Made by a program: the position numbers and the translations under genes. This document shows, in pieces, positions 16,283 to 26,263 of a stretch of 64,000 bases of DNA. Within the stretch, counting starts at the first letter, position 1. Every line of letters starts with the position of its first letter. The notes beneath the pieces were generated by a model. That model was given only the letters and a program-made list of their open reading frames with translations. It searched no databases and had not been told where the DNA came from. This stretch comes from Pyxidicoccus sp. MSG2 (GTDB taxonomy: Bacteria; Myxococcota; Myxococcia; Myxococcales; Myxococcaceae), in NCBI RefSeq assembly GCF_026626705.1, contig NZ_JAPNKC010000001.1, positions 4,526,001 through 4,590,000 on the forward strand, given 5' to 3'.

Positions 16283-16768
16283 GCCACACTATATAAGGAG
16301 GGACGGCCGCACCGCTCCGGGCGCCGTCTCTTCTTCCAAGAATTCCGGTTGCGCCGGCCCCGCGCGGACGCCATGAGAGGGCCCGCCGGGCCGGCGCGTC
16401 ACACACCCCTGTAGGCCACACCCACACCCCCTCCGCCTCGCGCGAGCCTGGGTCACAAAAAACCCTCGGCCAGGTTGCCGCGTATGGTCAGGTGGGTGTC
16501 ATCCGCCGGACGTCGTGGTGTTTCTCTGACAGCCCCGTTCGCCGTGCCTTGTAGCTGGCGCCTGGCTGATCCATTCAGAGCGACTCCGACCGTGGTACGA
16601 GCGCGCGAATCACATCACGTTGAAGTCAACAACGCTTTAGAGTATCAACCATCCGCTTTCGAGATTTTCCGCATGCCCCATTGGTATCGTACTGAGGGTG
16701 TTGCATACGGCGGACTCGAATACGTCTAGCGGGGCGGTCCTGTTTCCGCCCTTCGAAGGAACTCCAAG
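16283..16768. other. intergenic region with AT-richer 3' half before the inositol operon
   Basis: No convincing gene is seen in these 486 bases. An 84-codon open frame at 16475-16729 has no ribosome site and a composition unlike the neighbours. From about 16600 the sequence is noticeably less GC-rich than its surroundings, consistent with a regulatory region for ino1 (see promoter entry). Just after the PPOX stop there is an unusual TATATAAGGAGGGA stretch. Confidence 0.6.
16620..16648 (+). promoter_or_regulatory. candidate sigma-70-type promoter of the inositol-lipid operon
   Basis: TTGAAG at 16620-16625 and TATCAA at 16643-16648 are separated by exactly 17 bases, within an AT-richer stretch 120 bases upstream of the ino1 start. 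The -35 overlaps the small palindrome GTTGAAGTCAAC (16619-16630), which could be an operator. Prediction by eye only. Confidence 0.42.
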
Positions 16769-18080
<1,312 letters not shown>

Positions 18081-18103
<23 letters not shown>

Positions 18104-19010
18104 AGCCACGCCGTTCACATGGCTCGTCACCTTTCTGGGTGTGGGCCATGTGGCGCTGGTGGCGGCCACCGGTCGGCTCCGGTGGGACCACGTCGCCGCG
18201 GACGCGCTGCTGCTGGGGGTGGCCTGGGCGGGCCCCCGGACGCGGCGCTTCCTGGCAGGCGGGCTCCCGCTATGGCTGACCGGTATGCTGCTGGACAGCC
18301 AGGGACTCTGGCTGTTCCTCCGGGGCACCATCCACACGGGTGACCTGTGGGAGTTGGAGCGCCGACTGTTCCCCGCCCCCGGCGGTCTCAACTGGCCCGA
18401 GTGGTGGGCCACCCGGTTCCATCCGGTGCTGGACCTCATCTGTGGCTTCTCGTACGCGGCCTACCTGTACGAGGTCTTCGCCGTGGCCATCTTCTTCTTC
18501 GTGAAGAAGGACACGCGCTTCGAAAAGGTGTGCTGGGCCTTCCTGCTGGTGAACGCCATTGGCGTGGTCATCTACCTCGTCTACCCGGCGGCGCCCCCCT
18601 GGTACGTCCTGAAGTACGGCCCCGGCCCCGCGGACCTCGCGGCCCTGCCCAGTCCGGCGGGTACGGCGCGCTTCGACGCGCTGCTGGGCATCCACTACTT
18701 CGCCAGCTTCTACGCGCGGAACACCAACGTCTTCGGGGCGATGCCGTCACTGCACGCGTCCTACCCGTTCATGATGGTGTTCTTCCTGTGGCACAAGGGC
18801 TGGGCCTGGCGCGTGCCCGCGGCGCTGTTCTCGGCGCTGGTGTCGTTCTCCGCCGTGTACCTGACGCACCACTACATCCTGGACGTGCTCGCGGGGTTGA
18901 CCGCGGCCCTCGCCGCCTTCCTGGTGGTGGAGGCGGTGTTCGCGCGCCGTACGGCGCCCGCGCCCATCGCAGTGCCCCTGACGACTTCTAGAGGAGACAC
19001 CCGTGCTTGA
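18081..19010 (+). CDS. PAP2-superfamily integral membrane protein, inositol-phosphoceramide-synthase-like
   Basis: A 309-residue membrane protein with about six hydrophobic segments. The catalytic pair of PAP2/Aur1 enzymes is visible: NVFGAMPSLHASYPFMMVFF (first His) and YLTHHYILDVLAG (HxxxD). The sequence YPAAPPWYVLKYG before it is a conserved feature of the Aur1/IPC-synthase-like PAP2_3 group. By family knowledge these transfer phosphoinositol from phosphatidylinositol onto ceramide, or act as lipid phosphatases. The likely ATG at 18081 lies inside the 3' end of ino1 (23-base overlap). Together with ino1 and the CDP-alcohol phosphotransferase downstream, an inositol-phospholipid or inositol-sphingolipid role is the best reading; ceramide as acceptor is inference. 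Confidence 0.87.
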
Positions 19011-20247
19011 GAACCTGGTGGCGTGGCTGAGCGGAAACCTGTCTCCGTCGGCCCGCATCTGGACGGCGCTGGCCCCCGCGATTCTGGCCTGTGCCTACTT
19101 CCTCGGAGGGCTGCTGCTCTTCTGCATCCGGTGCGCCTTCAAGGGCATCCCCCGCGACGAGGAGACGCTCAAGCGCGGCAGCACGGTGCTGGTGGGCTTC
19201 TTCCTCCGGCACTACTTCTTCTGGGTCATCCAGCCGCTGTGGGCGGTGATTCTGCGCTCGGGCCTGCCGGCCAACGCGCTGTCCATGCTGTCGGGCCTCC
19301 TGGGCATCTCCGCCGGCGTGGCGCTGGCGGCGGGCCGCTTCGCGCTGGGCGGCTGGCTGTTCCTCTTCGCGGGCATCCTCGACGTGATGGACGGCCGCAT
19401 CGCCCGCACGCGCAAGGAGGCCAACCCGGCCGGCGCGGCGCTGGACTCGGTGCTGGACCGGTACGTGGACTCGGCGATGTTGATGGGCCTGGCCTGGTAC
19501 TACCGGGACACGTGGGTGCTCTTGCCCGCGCTGATGGCGCTGCTCGGCTCGTCGCTGGTGCCGTATGTGCGCGCCAAGGGCGAGGGCCTGGGCGTGAGCG
19601 TGCGGGATGGCGCCATGCAGCGGCTGGAGCGGGTGCTCTTCCTGGGCGTGGGCACGGCGCTGTCGCCGATTCTCGAGGCCGTCTTCTGGCCCCAGGAGAA
19701 GCACCCCATGCACTGGCTGGCGGTGGTGGGCCTGGTGTTCGTGTCCATCATGAGCAACTACACGGCCATCACCCGCTTCCGGAACCTGGTGAGGGCGCTG
19801 GCGCCGAAGCGGCAGGAGGCGCGCTCCGAGAAGGCCATCTACGGCCTCAACGCGGTGGCGGGCGCGGTCGCCACGGCGGCGGACTTCGCGCTGGTGCTGC
19901 TGCTGGTGGAGTGGCTGGGCATCCTGCCCGCCTGGGCCACGGTGGTGGGCTCCGTGCTGGGCGCGGTGGTGAACTACTCCATCAACCGCGTGTTCACCTT
20001 CAAGAGCACCGCCGCGGTGTCGCGGCAGTTGGCGCGCTACGCGGTGGTGAGCGGGACGAGCGCGCTGCTCAACGCGGGCGGCGTGGCGCTGTTCACGTTG
20101 CATCCGCAACTGCCCTACGCGTTGGGTTGGTGGCTGGTGCGCGGCGTCGTGTACTTCGCGTGGAACCTGCCCCTGCAGCGCGATTATGTCTTCAACGACA
20201 ACGCCTCGCCGGATGCGCTCCTGGAGCAGCGCCCACATGCTGCGTAA
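19003..20247 (+). CDS. CDP-alcohol phosphatidyltransferase fused to GtrA-like domain
   Basis: A 414-residue two-domain membrane protein starting at a GTG with GAGGAGA upstream and overlapping the PAP2 gene by 8 bases. Residues about 70-265 form a CDP-alcohol phosphotransferase with a perfect signature: Asp127, Asp130-Gly131, Ala134-Arg135, Gly144, Asp148, Asp152 (GILDVMDGRIARTRKEANPA). Residues about 280-405 form a four-helix GtrA-like domain (YGLNAVAGAVATAADFALVL; VVNYSINRVFTF; LARYAVVSGTSALLNAGGVALF; WNLPLQRDYVF). In context the first domain should join CDP-diacylglycerol to inositol phosphate, giving phosphatidylinositol phosphate. GtrA proteins are thought to flip lipid-linked substrates, so this fusion may couple synthesis to translocation. 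The fusion itself is seen; the coupling is inference. Confidence 0.9.
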   Translation: MLENLVAWLSGNLSPSARIWTALAPAILACAYFLGGLLLFCIRCAFKGIPRDEETLKRGSTVLVGFFLRHYFFWVIQPLWAVILRSGLPANALSMLSGLLGISAGVALAAGRFALGGWLFLFAGILDVMDGRIARTRKEANPAGAALDSVLDRYVDSAMLMGLAWYYRDTWVLLPALMALLGSSLVPYVRAKGEGLGVSVRDGAMQRLERVLFLGVGTALSPILEAVFWPQEKHPMHWLAVVGLVFVSIMSNYTAITRFRNLVRALAPKRQEARSEKAIYGLNAVAGAVATAADFALVLLLVEWLGILPAWATVVGSVLGAVVNYSINRVFTFKSTAAVSRQLARYAVVSGTSALLNAGGVALFTLHPQLPYALGWWLVRGVVYFAWNLPLQRDYVFNDNASPDALLEQRPHAA

Positions 20248-21229
20248 AGTCCTCTTTCAGGTCCTGATGGTGGTGGTGCTCCTCACCACGCTCGCGCTGC
20301 CCGGACGGGCGGCGGGCGCGGGGCTGGAGCCGGCGCCCTCCCCGCTCGACAACTACGGGGAGAGCTTCACCTTCATCGGGGACCTGGAGGACGGCACCTT
20401 TGTCCTGGTGCAGCTGTCGGTGACGAACCTGGGCCCCGGCTCGCGCCACGGCATCTGCCGCGCGTCGGTGCTCAAGCCCGGGCAGCGCGCGTGGACGCCG
20501 CAGAAGAAGGTGGGCGAGAAGGAGTGGAGCTACGACGTGACCAGCGGCACGCTCCAGGTGGGCACGTGCTCGGCGCGGTCGGCGGGTGGCTTCACGCGGG
20601 TGGAGGCGCCGCTGGACGGCGGGCGGGTGGTGCTGGAGTACGCCGCGCCGGTGCAGCCGCGGTCCCCCGAGGGCTCCGACGTGGAGGTGGGCAGCGCGCG
20701 CTACCGCCACGAGGTGACGCTGGCCTTCAGTCCGCTGCGGGTGACGCTGCAGCTTCCCAAGGGCGCGGAGGAGACGCGCGTGGGTGGCGGATACGCGGAC
20801 CACACGCGCTCGACGATTGCTCCGGCGAAGCTGGCCAAGCGCTGGGTGCGCTTCCGCGCGCTGCGCGGTGGTGAGCGGATGGTGCTGCTGGCGCGCGAGG
20901 GCCAGGATGGTGAGTTCGGCCCCGTGTACGAGTGGGAGGAGGGCGGCAACCCCCACCCCCTGGAGCACTTCACGCTCAGCCGCGAGGGCGCGAAGGAGCG
21001 CAGCGTGTGGAAGGTGGAGGTCTTCGGGGACGGCGGCGCGGCGCTGGTGCTGCGCTCCACGCAGCTGTTGCAGCGCAACGCGCCGGTGGAGGACCTGGGT
21101 ATGCTGGCCGGGCTGGTGAGGCCGGTGGTGGGCTCGCCGGTGACGTACCTGCACCGCGCGGTGCTGGAGCGCGCGGGGAAGCCGCCGGTGGCGGGGCTGA
21201 TGGAAGTGACGCTCGAGGGCGACCAGTGA
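20237..21229 (+). CDS. secreted lipocalin-like (CrtC/Svf1-type) protein
   Basis: A 330-residue protein starting at the ATG at 20237, inside the end of the previous gene (11-base overlap). It has a Sec signal (MLRKVLFQVLMVVVLLTTLALPGRAAGAG). The body is beta-rich with features of the double-lipocalin CrtC/Svf1 fold: ESFTFIGDLEDGTFVLVQLSVTN, a central RVGGGYADHTRST (compare the conserved Gly-x-x-x-x-x-His of that family), KRWVRFRALRGGERMVLLAREG, and paired strands to the end. I base the fold on this motif pattern only. Members bind hydrophobic ligands such as carotenoid precursors or, for yeast Svf1, ceramide. Between lipid-synthesis genes a lipid-binding or carrier role in the periplasm is plausible. 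Confidence 0.72.
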   Translation: MLRKVLFQVLMVVVLLTTLALPGRAAGAGLEPAPSPLDNYGESFTFIGDLEDGTFVLVQLSVTNLGPGSRHGICRASVLKPGQRAWTPQKKVGEKEWSYDVTSGTLQVGTCSARSAGGFTRVEAPLDGGRVVLEYAAPVQPRSPEGSDVEVGSARYRHEVTLAFSPLRVTLQLPKGAEETRVGGGYADHTRSTIAPAKLAKRWVRFRALRGGERMVLLAREGQDGEFGPVYEWEEGGNPHPLEHFTLSREGAKERSVWKVEVFGDGGAALVLRSTQLLQRNAPVEDLGMLAGLVRPVVGSPVTYLHRAVLERAGKPPVAGLMEVTLEGDQ

Positions 21230-21807
21230 GCGTGTCGCTGCTCCGCGACGTGCACCATGTGCCAGGAGTTCGAGGCTGGGTGCGCAAGCAGGTGCTGCGC
21301 TCGGTGGCGCGGTGCGTGGAGTGGACCACGAAGCTGCCCGGGCAGGGCCTCAACGTGTCGCGCGTGAATGACTGGCTCCACGTGGGCGGCGGCGTGCCGC
21401 GCTCGCGGTACGCGGAGCTGAAGGCCCGTGGAGTCACGGCGGTGATTGATTTGCGCGCCGAGCGCTGCGACGACGCGAAGGCGCTGGCGGCGCTGGGAAT
21501 CGAGTTCTTCCACCTGCCGGTGACGGACCGGTATCCGCCTTCCGTGGAGCAGTTGATGCGCGGCGTGGAGTGGGCGCTGCCCCGGGTGGAGCAGGGCGGG
21601 CACCTCTTCACGCACTGCGAGCACGGCGTGGGGCGTGGCCCGTTGATGGGCCTGGCCGTCATGGTGGCGCGCGGCTGGGAAGCGCCTGAGGCGTACCGTG
21701 AGCTGCGCAAGGCGCGGTGGCAGTCCACGCTGAACGACAGGCAGCTCGGTGGACTCGCGGACTTCGTCGAGGCGTGGAAGTCCCGGGCGGGCGAGCGCGC
21801 GGCGTAG
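21226..21807 (+). CDS. dual-specificity/PTP-like phosphatase
   Basis: A 193-residue phosphatase. It starts at a GTG overlapping the previous stop (GTGA). The P-loop HCEHGVGRG gives the CX5R signature (Cys131, Arg137), and the general-acid region is LPVTDRYPPS (Asp101). The N-terminal half has NVSRVNDWLHVGGGVPRSRYAELKARGVTAVIDLRAE, the usual DSP lead-in. No signal peptide. As last gene of the inositol operon it is the obvious candidate for removing the ring phosphate from phosphatidylinositol phosphate, the role played by PTP-like phosphatases in PI-making bacteria such as Bacteroidetes. That assignment rests on context. Confidence 0.9.
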   Translation: MSVSLLRDVHHVPGVRGWVRKQVLRSVARCVEWTTKLPGQGLNVSRVNDWLHVGGGVPRSRYAELKARGVTAVIDLRAERCDDAKALAALGIEFFHLPVTDRYPPSVEQLMRGVEWALPRVEQGGHLFTHCEHGVGRGPLMGLAVMVARGWEAPEAYRELRKARWQSTLNDRQLGGLADFVEAWKSRAGERAA

Positions 21808-21904
21808 TCACCGCGCCCTGGCGACAGCAGGAACGTCAGCAGCGACCGAAGCTCGTGAAGGGCGGTGATTGGAACCGTGCCGAGGCTCGGAGCCATGCTC
21901 CGTC

Positions 21905-22837
21905 TCAGGGTTCCGGAACCGTCACCCTGCGCCTCCACGCGGCTGGAGTGACACCGTGCACGCGGCGGAACAGACGGATGAAGTGCGTCACGTCCGCGTA
22001 GCCCACGCGCTCGGCGATGATGTCCACACGCTCATCCGTGCCTCTCAGGCGGCGGCGGGCCTCGGCCATGCGGCACTCGAGAATCCACTCGCCCACGGTG
22101 CGGCCCGTCTCCTGACGCACCACTCCCGCCACGTGCGCGGACGAGCGCCCCACCGCCCTCGCCACCTTCGCGAGCGACAGCGGCTCGATGCAGTGGGTCT
22201 CGATGTACGTGAGCGCCTTGCGGCTCAGTCCCACCGAGGGTGACTCCTGCGTCGTGGCGGGCGACGACATGCGCTCCAGCTCGATGAGCACCAGGCGCAG
22301 CAGCGCGAGCGCGGCCTCGTCGCCGCCCCGCTCCGCGTGCGCCAATTCCTCTCCCAACAGCCGCATCCACCGCAGCAGCCGGCGGCGCTGCACCACCGTG
22401 GGCCGCAGCACGGGGTGACAGCCCTGGCGCACCCGCATCAACGGCCCGAGCCGCGACGCCCCCTCTCCCATGGCGTCCGTGCCACCAAGCACCTCCGGAT
22501 GGAAGGCGAGCCCCCAGCCCTCCGCGTCCGACACGCTCACGCGATGCGGGTCCCCGGGCGGAATGAGGTGCACGTCCCCGGCGCGCACCGCGAACTCGCC
22601 CGCGTGCCGCACCCGGGACTGGCCTCGCGTCACCAGCATCACCACGGCGTAGGTGTGGACGGACGCGGGGCCTCGCATCCCCGAGCCTCGGACCTGCAGC
22701 CGCTCCACCATGATGGGGAGGCGTCCCTGCTCGAAGTCCCTCCGCGTCTGCGAAACGAAGTGCTTCGGGGTGCACGACTCGGAGGACATGCGGCCTTCGT
22801 AGCGAGCCGGCGCGCGGAGCTCAACCACCTCACCCAT
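21905..22837 (-). CDS. AraC family transcriptional regulator with cupin sensor
   Basis: A 310-residue regulator. Residues about 55-130 resemble the AraC arabinose-binding/cupin domain (HTYAVVMLVTRGQSRVRHAGEFAVRAGDVHLIPPGDPHRV). The C-terminal about 100 residues carry two HTH motifs: EPLSLAKVARAVGRSSAHVAGVVRQETG, and the second helix set RVDIIAERVGYADVTHFIRLFRRVHGVTPAAWRR. The ATG at 22837 overlaps the stop of the flavoprotein gene by 8 bases, so the regulator is coupled to that gene and may control it. An ATG at 22789 is an alternative start. Ligand unknown. Confidence 0.93.
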   Translation of the reverse strand: MGEVVELRAPARYEGRMSSESCTPKHFVSQTRRDFEQGRLPIMVERLQVRGSGMRGPASVHTYAVVMLVTRGQSRVRHAGEFAVRAGDVHLIPPGDPHRVSVSDAEGWGLAFHPEVLGGTDAMGEGASRLGPLMRVRQGCHPVLRPTVVQRRRLLRWMRLLGEELAHAERGGDEAALALLRLVLIELERMSSPATTQESPSVGLSRKALTYIETHCIEPLSLAKVARAVGRSSAHVAGVVRQETGRTVGEWILECRMAEARRRLRGTDERVDIIAERVGYADVTHFIRLFRRVHGVTPAAWRRRVTVPEP

Positions 22838-23750
22838 GGCTGACGCCCGCGAACTCCATGTTCAGGGTGTGGTTCATCTTGTATCCCACCATCGCGCCCT
22901 GCGACGCCGCGATGAGCGCGCCCTGCAGCATCGTCGTGAGGTCCCCCGCCGCGAAGATGCCGGGGATGGACGTCTCCTGGAACTCGTTCACCTTGACGAA
23001 GCCCTGCTCGTCCAGCGCGAGTCCCAGCCGCTGCACCAGCTCCACCTGACGCTGCGGCGGACGGGCGAAGATGAACTCCCGCGCCACCCGCGTCCCGTCC
23101 TCCAGCTCCACCGACTCCAGCGCATTCCCATCCGCCGTGGGCACGAGCCGGCGGATTCGCCGCTCCTCCAGGCGGACGCCCGCCCGCTCCAGTTGCGCCC
23201 GCTTGTCCGCGGACACCACGAGGGCTCCCTCGGTGAACACCACCACATCGCGCGTCCAGCCCGTCACGAACATGCTGAAGTCGAGCATCAGCTCCGACGA
23301 TGCGAGCACACCCCACTGCCGGTCCTGAATCTCCCAGCCGTGGCAGTAGGGACACTGGAAGATGGCCTTGCCCCACAGCGCCTTGTAGCCGGGCACGTCC
23401 GGCAACACGTCCACCATGCCCGTGACCAGCACCACGCGCAGCGTGTCCACCATGTCGCCGCCCTCCAGCAGCACACGGAAGCGCGGGCCGATGCGCTCGA
23501 TGCCCTCCACCCGCACGTCGCGGACCTCCACGTCGTAGGGCCGGAGCTGCTCGCGGCCAATGCCGCGGAACTCCTTGGGCGGCGTGCCGTCCCGGGTGAC
23601 GAAGCCATGGATGTGCTCGGCCGCCGCGTTGCGGGGCGAGCCCGCGTCGCAGAGGAGCACCTTCTTGCGCCCACGGCCCAGCACCAGCGCCGCGCTCAGG
23701 CCCCCGGGGCCGCCACCTACAATCACCACGTCCTTCGTCTGGGTCGTCAT
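22830..23750 (-). CDS. thioredoxin-reductase-like NAD(P)/FAD-dependent oxidoreductase
   Basis: A 306-residue flavoprotein of the thioredoxin reductase size class. FAD binding: VVIVGGGPGGLSAALVLGRG. The redox-active pair is Cys133/Cys136 in FQCPYCHGWEI. The second FAD motif is SIPGIFAAGDLTTM. The central NAD(P) domain is degenerate (WGVLASSELMLDFSMFV lacks GxGxxA), so it may be an oxygen-using thiol oxidase of the GliT/HlmI/DepH type, which forms disulphides in natural products, rather than a true thioredoxin reductase. I start at the ATG at 23750; a TTG two codons earlier is less likely. It is coupled to the AraC regulator downstream. Confidence 0.88.
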   Translation of the reverse strand: MTTQTKDVVIVGGGPGGLSAALVLGRGRKKVLLCDAGSPRNAAAEHIHGFVTRDGTPPKEFRGIGREQLRPYDVEVRDVRVEGIERIGPRFRVLLEGGDMVDTLRVVLVTGMVDVLPDVPGYKALWGKAIFQCPYCHGWEIQDRQWGVLASSELMLDFSMFVTGWTRDVVVFTEGALVVSADKRAQLERAGVRLEERRIRRLVPTADGNALESVELEDGTRVAREFIFARPPQRQVELVQRLGLALDEQGFVKVNEFQETSIPGIFAAGDLTTMLQGALIAASQGAMVGYKMNHTLNMEFAGVSHG

Positions 23751-23902
23751 GGCCAATGGCTATTCGCCAGCCCGCCTGCGCGGGAGGGCGCGGCTTCGCA
23801 CGGAATCGGCGCATCCTCGGGTGTGCGGCCCTCCGGCCACGGTGACGCTTCCTTCCGCGCGGGAACACCCCTTGCAACCTGTGCCGGCTTCGGGAGGACG
23901 TC

Positions 23903-24739
23903 ATGCGCAACGCCCTGATGCTCGGACTCACGCTCGCCTCGCTCGCTGCCTCCGCTGCCGAGCGGTGGACCGCGCCCTACGCCCTGGAGGACCAGCAGGG
24001 CCGCACGTTCCGCGTCGTCCTCGGCGCCAAGGCCCCGGAGGACGTGGCGTCCCGGCTCGAGTTCATGACGCTCCTCGGGAAGAAGGACCTGGCCACGGCC
24101 CGCTTCCAGCGCGTCGAAGCCGTCTGCACCGACCTGTGCGACTCCGGGCGGCCCACGTGCCACACCGTGGGCGTGTACACACAGGAGCCCGGCACGGGCG
24201 ACGTCGGAGAGGGGCTCGCCGCCCTGCCGGGGCGAGTCGAAGGGACTCTGAGCGCCCCACTCCCCGGCAAGCCCGAGAAGGCCCCCACCGTGAAGCAGTG
24301 GGCCGAGAAGGAGTTCCAGGTGCCCGTGGACGAGAGCACCCCCGCCACGCCCCTCCCCGAGGGACTGCGCCCCCTCGCCTACCGCTGGGTGCCTCACGGC
24401 GACGCCAGCGCGGTGCTCGAGGAACGGCAGGGCGGAGTGGACTTCTTCGCCCCTCCCTTCCAGCTCACGGACTGTCGCCAGGAGCAGCAGCCTCCCTTCA
24501 CCCGTCTCACCTGCCCGGGCGCCTCGCTCCTGTACGCGAAGCAGCGGCTCCTCTTCGCCAGCTTCGCCGAGTACGCGGAGCCCACCACCGCGTGGGTCGC
24601 CACGCTCCGTTCCGGGGTCCAGGAGGTGTACCTGGTGCGCGTGGGCCTGAAGGCCCAGGCCGTGCCCGGGCTCCTGTTCCGCGACGGGGAACGGTGGCGG
24701 CTGCTCATCCGCCCGGCGGACTACCCGCTCCTCTGCTGA
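23903..24739 (+). CDS. hypothetical secreted protein
   Basis: A 278-residue protein with a signal peptide (MRNALMLGLTLASLAASAAE) and a strong ribosome site (GGGAGG, then ATG at 23903). The mature part contains WTAPYALEDQQGRTFRVVLGAK, a cluster of cysteines (VCTDLCDSGRPTCHTVG and later TDCRQEQ and LTCPGAS) suggesting disulphides, and an acidic C-terminal half with EVYLVRVGLKAQAVPGLLFRDGERWRLLI. I do not recognise the family. It stands alone between the divergent flavoprotein gene and the monooxygenase. Confidence 0.8.
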   Translation: MRNALMLGLTLASLAASAAERWTAPYALEDQQGRTFRVVLGAKAPEDVASRLEFMTLLGKKDLATARFQRVEAVCTDLCDSGRPTCHTVGVYTQEPGTGDVGEGLAALPGRVEGTLSAPLPGKPEKAPTVKQWAEKEFQVPVDESTPATPLPEGLRPLAYRWVPHGDASAVLEERQGGVDFFAPPFQLTDCRQEQQPPFTRLTCPGASLLYAKQRLLFASFAEYAEPTTAWVATLRSGVQEVYLVRVGLKAQAVPGLLFRDGERWRLLIRPADYPLLC

Positions 24740-24850
24740 GCGATGGCCACCTTTGAGCCGCTCCCCGAAACCGGCGGGAGCCGCCGAACAACGGCCTGCG
24801 CTCGCCCCTCCCCGGTGTTAGAGAGCGGCTTCAGCCAAAAGGTAACGGCC

Positions 24851-25894
24851 ATGATTCCCTTTTCCGTCCTCGACCTCTCCCCCATCCCCCAGGGCAGTGA
24901 CGCCGGTCAGGCCCTCCGCAACACGCTGGACCTGGCCCAGCACGCGGAGCGGTGGGGCTTCAAGCGCTTCTGGCTGGCCGAGCACCACAACATGACGGGC
25001 ATCGCCAGCGCGGCGACCTCGGTGGTCATCTGCCACGTCGCCAGCGGCACCTCCACCCTCCGCGTCGGCGCGGGCGGCGTCATGCTCCCCAACCACGCGC
25101 CACTCATCATCGCCGAGCAGTTCGGCACGCTGGAGGCCCTCTTCCCCGGCCGCATCGACCTGGGCCTGGGGCGCGCGCCGGGCACCGACCAACGCACCGC
25201 CCGCGCGCTGCGCCGCGACTTGATGAGCAGCGCGGAGAGCTTCCCGCAGGACGTCATGGAGCTGCAGGCCTGGTTCGAGCCCGCCACACCGCAGCAGGCC
25301 GTGCGCGCGGTGCCGGGCGCGGGCTTGAGGGTGCCGCTCTGGCTCCTCGGCTCCAGCCTCTTCAGCGCGCAGCTCGCGGCAGCGCTCGGCCTGCCCTTCG
25401 CCTTCGCTTCGCACTTCGCGCCCGACCAGATGATGCAGGCGCTGCACCTCTACCGGACGAACTTCAAGCCGTCCGCGTCACTCCAGAAGCCGTACGCCAT
25501 GCTCGGCATCAACGTCTTCGCGGCGGACACGGACGCGGAGGCGCAGCGGCTGGCCACGTCCCTCCAGCAGGCCTTCATCAACCTGCATCGCGGCACGCCG
25601 GGCCCGCTCCAGCCGCCCGTGGACAGCATGGAAGGACGCTGGACGGAAGGCGAGCGCGCCTTCCTGGAGCACATGTTCTCGTGCACCGTCATCGGCTCGC
25701 CGTCCACGGTGCGCCGCGGACTGGAGTCCTTCATCGAGCGCACCGGCGCGGACGAGTTGATGGTGACGGGCCAGATTTTCGACCACGCCGCGCGCCTGCA
25801 CTCGTTCGAAATCGCCTCCCAGGTCCATGACGCCATGGCCATGGACGGCGCCTTCCAGCGGCCCGCCACCGCGACGGCGGCGGAGGCCCGCTAG
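24851..25894 (+). CDS. LLM class flavin-dependent oxidoreductase (luciferase-like)
   Basis: A 347-residue luciferase-like monooxygenase. I start at ATG 24851 ([22 protein letters not shown]), a start typical of the MsnO8/YhbW branch; the frame upstream is noise. The hallmark [29 protein letters not shown] and [38 protein letters not shown] are present. The C terminus has [40 protein letters not shown]. Uses reduced flavin; substrate unknown. It converges with the lipoprotein gene at 25902-26171, leaving only seven bases between stops. Confidence 0.94.
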   Translation: MIPFSVLDLSPIPQGSDAGQALRNTLDLAQHAERWGFKRFWLAEHHNMTGIASAATSVVICHVASGTSTLRVGAGGVMLPNHAPLIIAEQFGTLEALFPGRIDLGLGRAPGTDQRTARALRRDLMSSAESFPQDVMELQAWFEPATPQQAVRAVPGAGLRVPLWLLGSSLFSAQLAAALGLPFAFASHFAPDQMMQALHLYRTNFKPSASLQKPYAMLGINVFAADTDAEAQRLATSLQQAFINLHRGTPGPLQPPVDSMEGRWTEGERAFLEHMFSCTVIGSPSTVRRGLESFIERTGADELMVTGQIFDHAARLHSFEIASQVHDAMAMDGAFQRPATATAAEAR

Positions 25895-25901
25895 CCCGCC
25901 G

Positions 25902-26171
25902 CTACGGCCAGGTCCTCGGCTGCATCGCCTCGGGCCGCCGGTTGTCCGTGGGCGTGAGCGCGTCGGCCGGGGCGCACCGGCACACTTCGCAGCCGCGGTC
26001 GCGGTCCAGGGTGCAGTTCTCACCGGTGATGCACGTGAGGTCTCTCGACTCCGCACAGCGCACGTCGCCCTGCTTGTCCTTCTTGCTCCCGTGGCTGCAG
26101 CCCGCGGCGGCCACCAGCACCGCCGCCACCAGCCACCGCCTTGCACCGCTCCGAATCAATCCGCGTGTCAT
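25902..26171 (-). CDS. small Cys-rich lipoprotein
   Basis: An 89-residue protein. The ATG at 26171 has GGAAGGTGC upstream. The signal ends in a lipobox (LVAAVLVAAAGC). The mature part contains seven further cysteines in RCAESRDLTCITGENCTLDRDRGCEVCRCAP, a pattern like antistasin or extracellular Cys-rich modules. It lies 92 bases downstream of the RND transporter stop, on the same strand, and may be cotranscribed. Function unknown. Confidence 0.8.
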   Translation of the reverse strand: MTRGLIRSGARRWLVAAVLVAAAGCSHGSKKDKQGDVRCAESRDLTCITGENCTLDRDRGCEVCRCAPADALTPTDNRRPEAMQPRTWP

Positions 26172-26263
26172 GGCCGCACCTTCCGTCTTGCTCGGGACCG
26201 CCGCATCCGGCGCGGCGGCCTCATGGCCCTTCATAGCCAGGACACCGGGACTCAGCCAACGGC

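Noticed and set aside
16475..16729. 84-codon open frame upstream of ino1
   Set aside because: No ribosome site, composition unlike coding DNA here, and it overlaps the likely promoter region.
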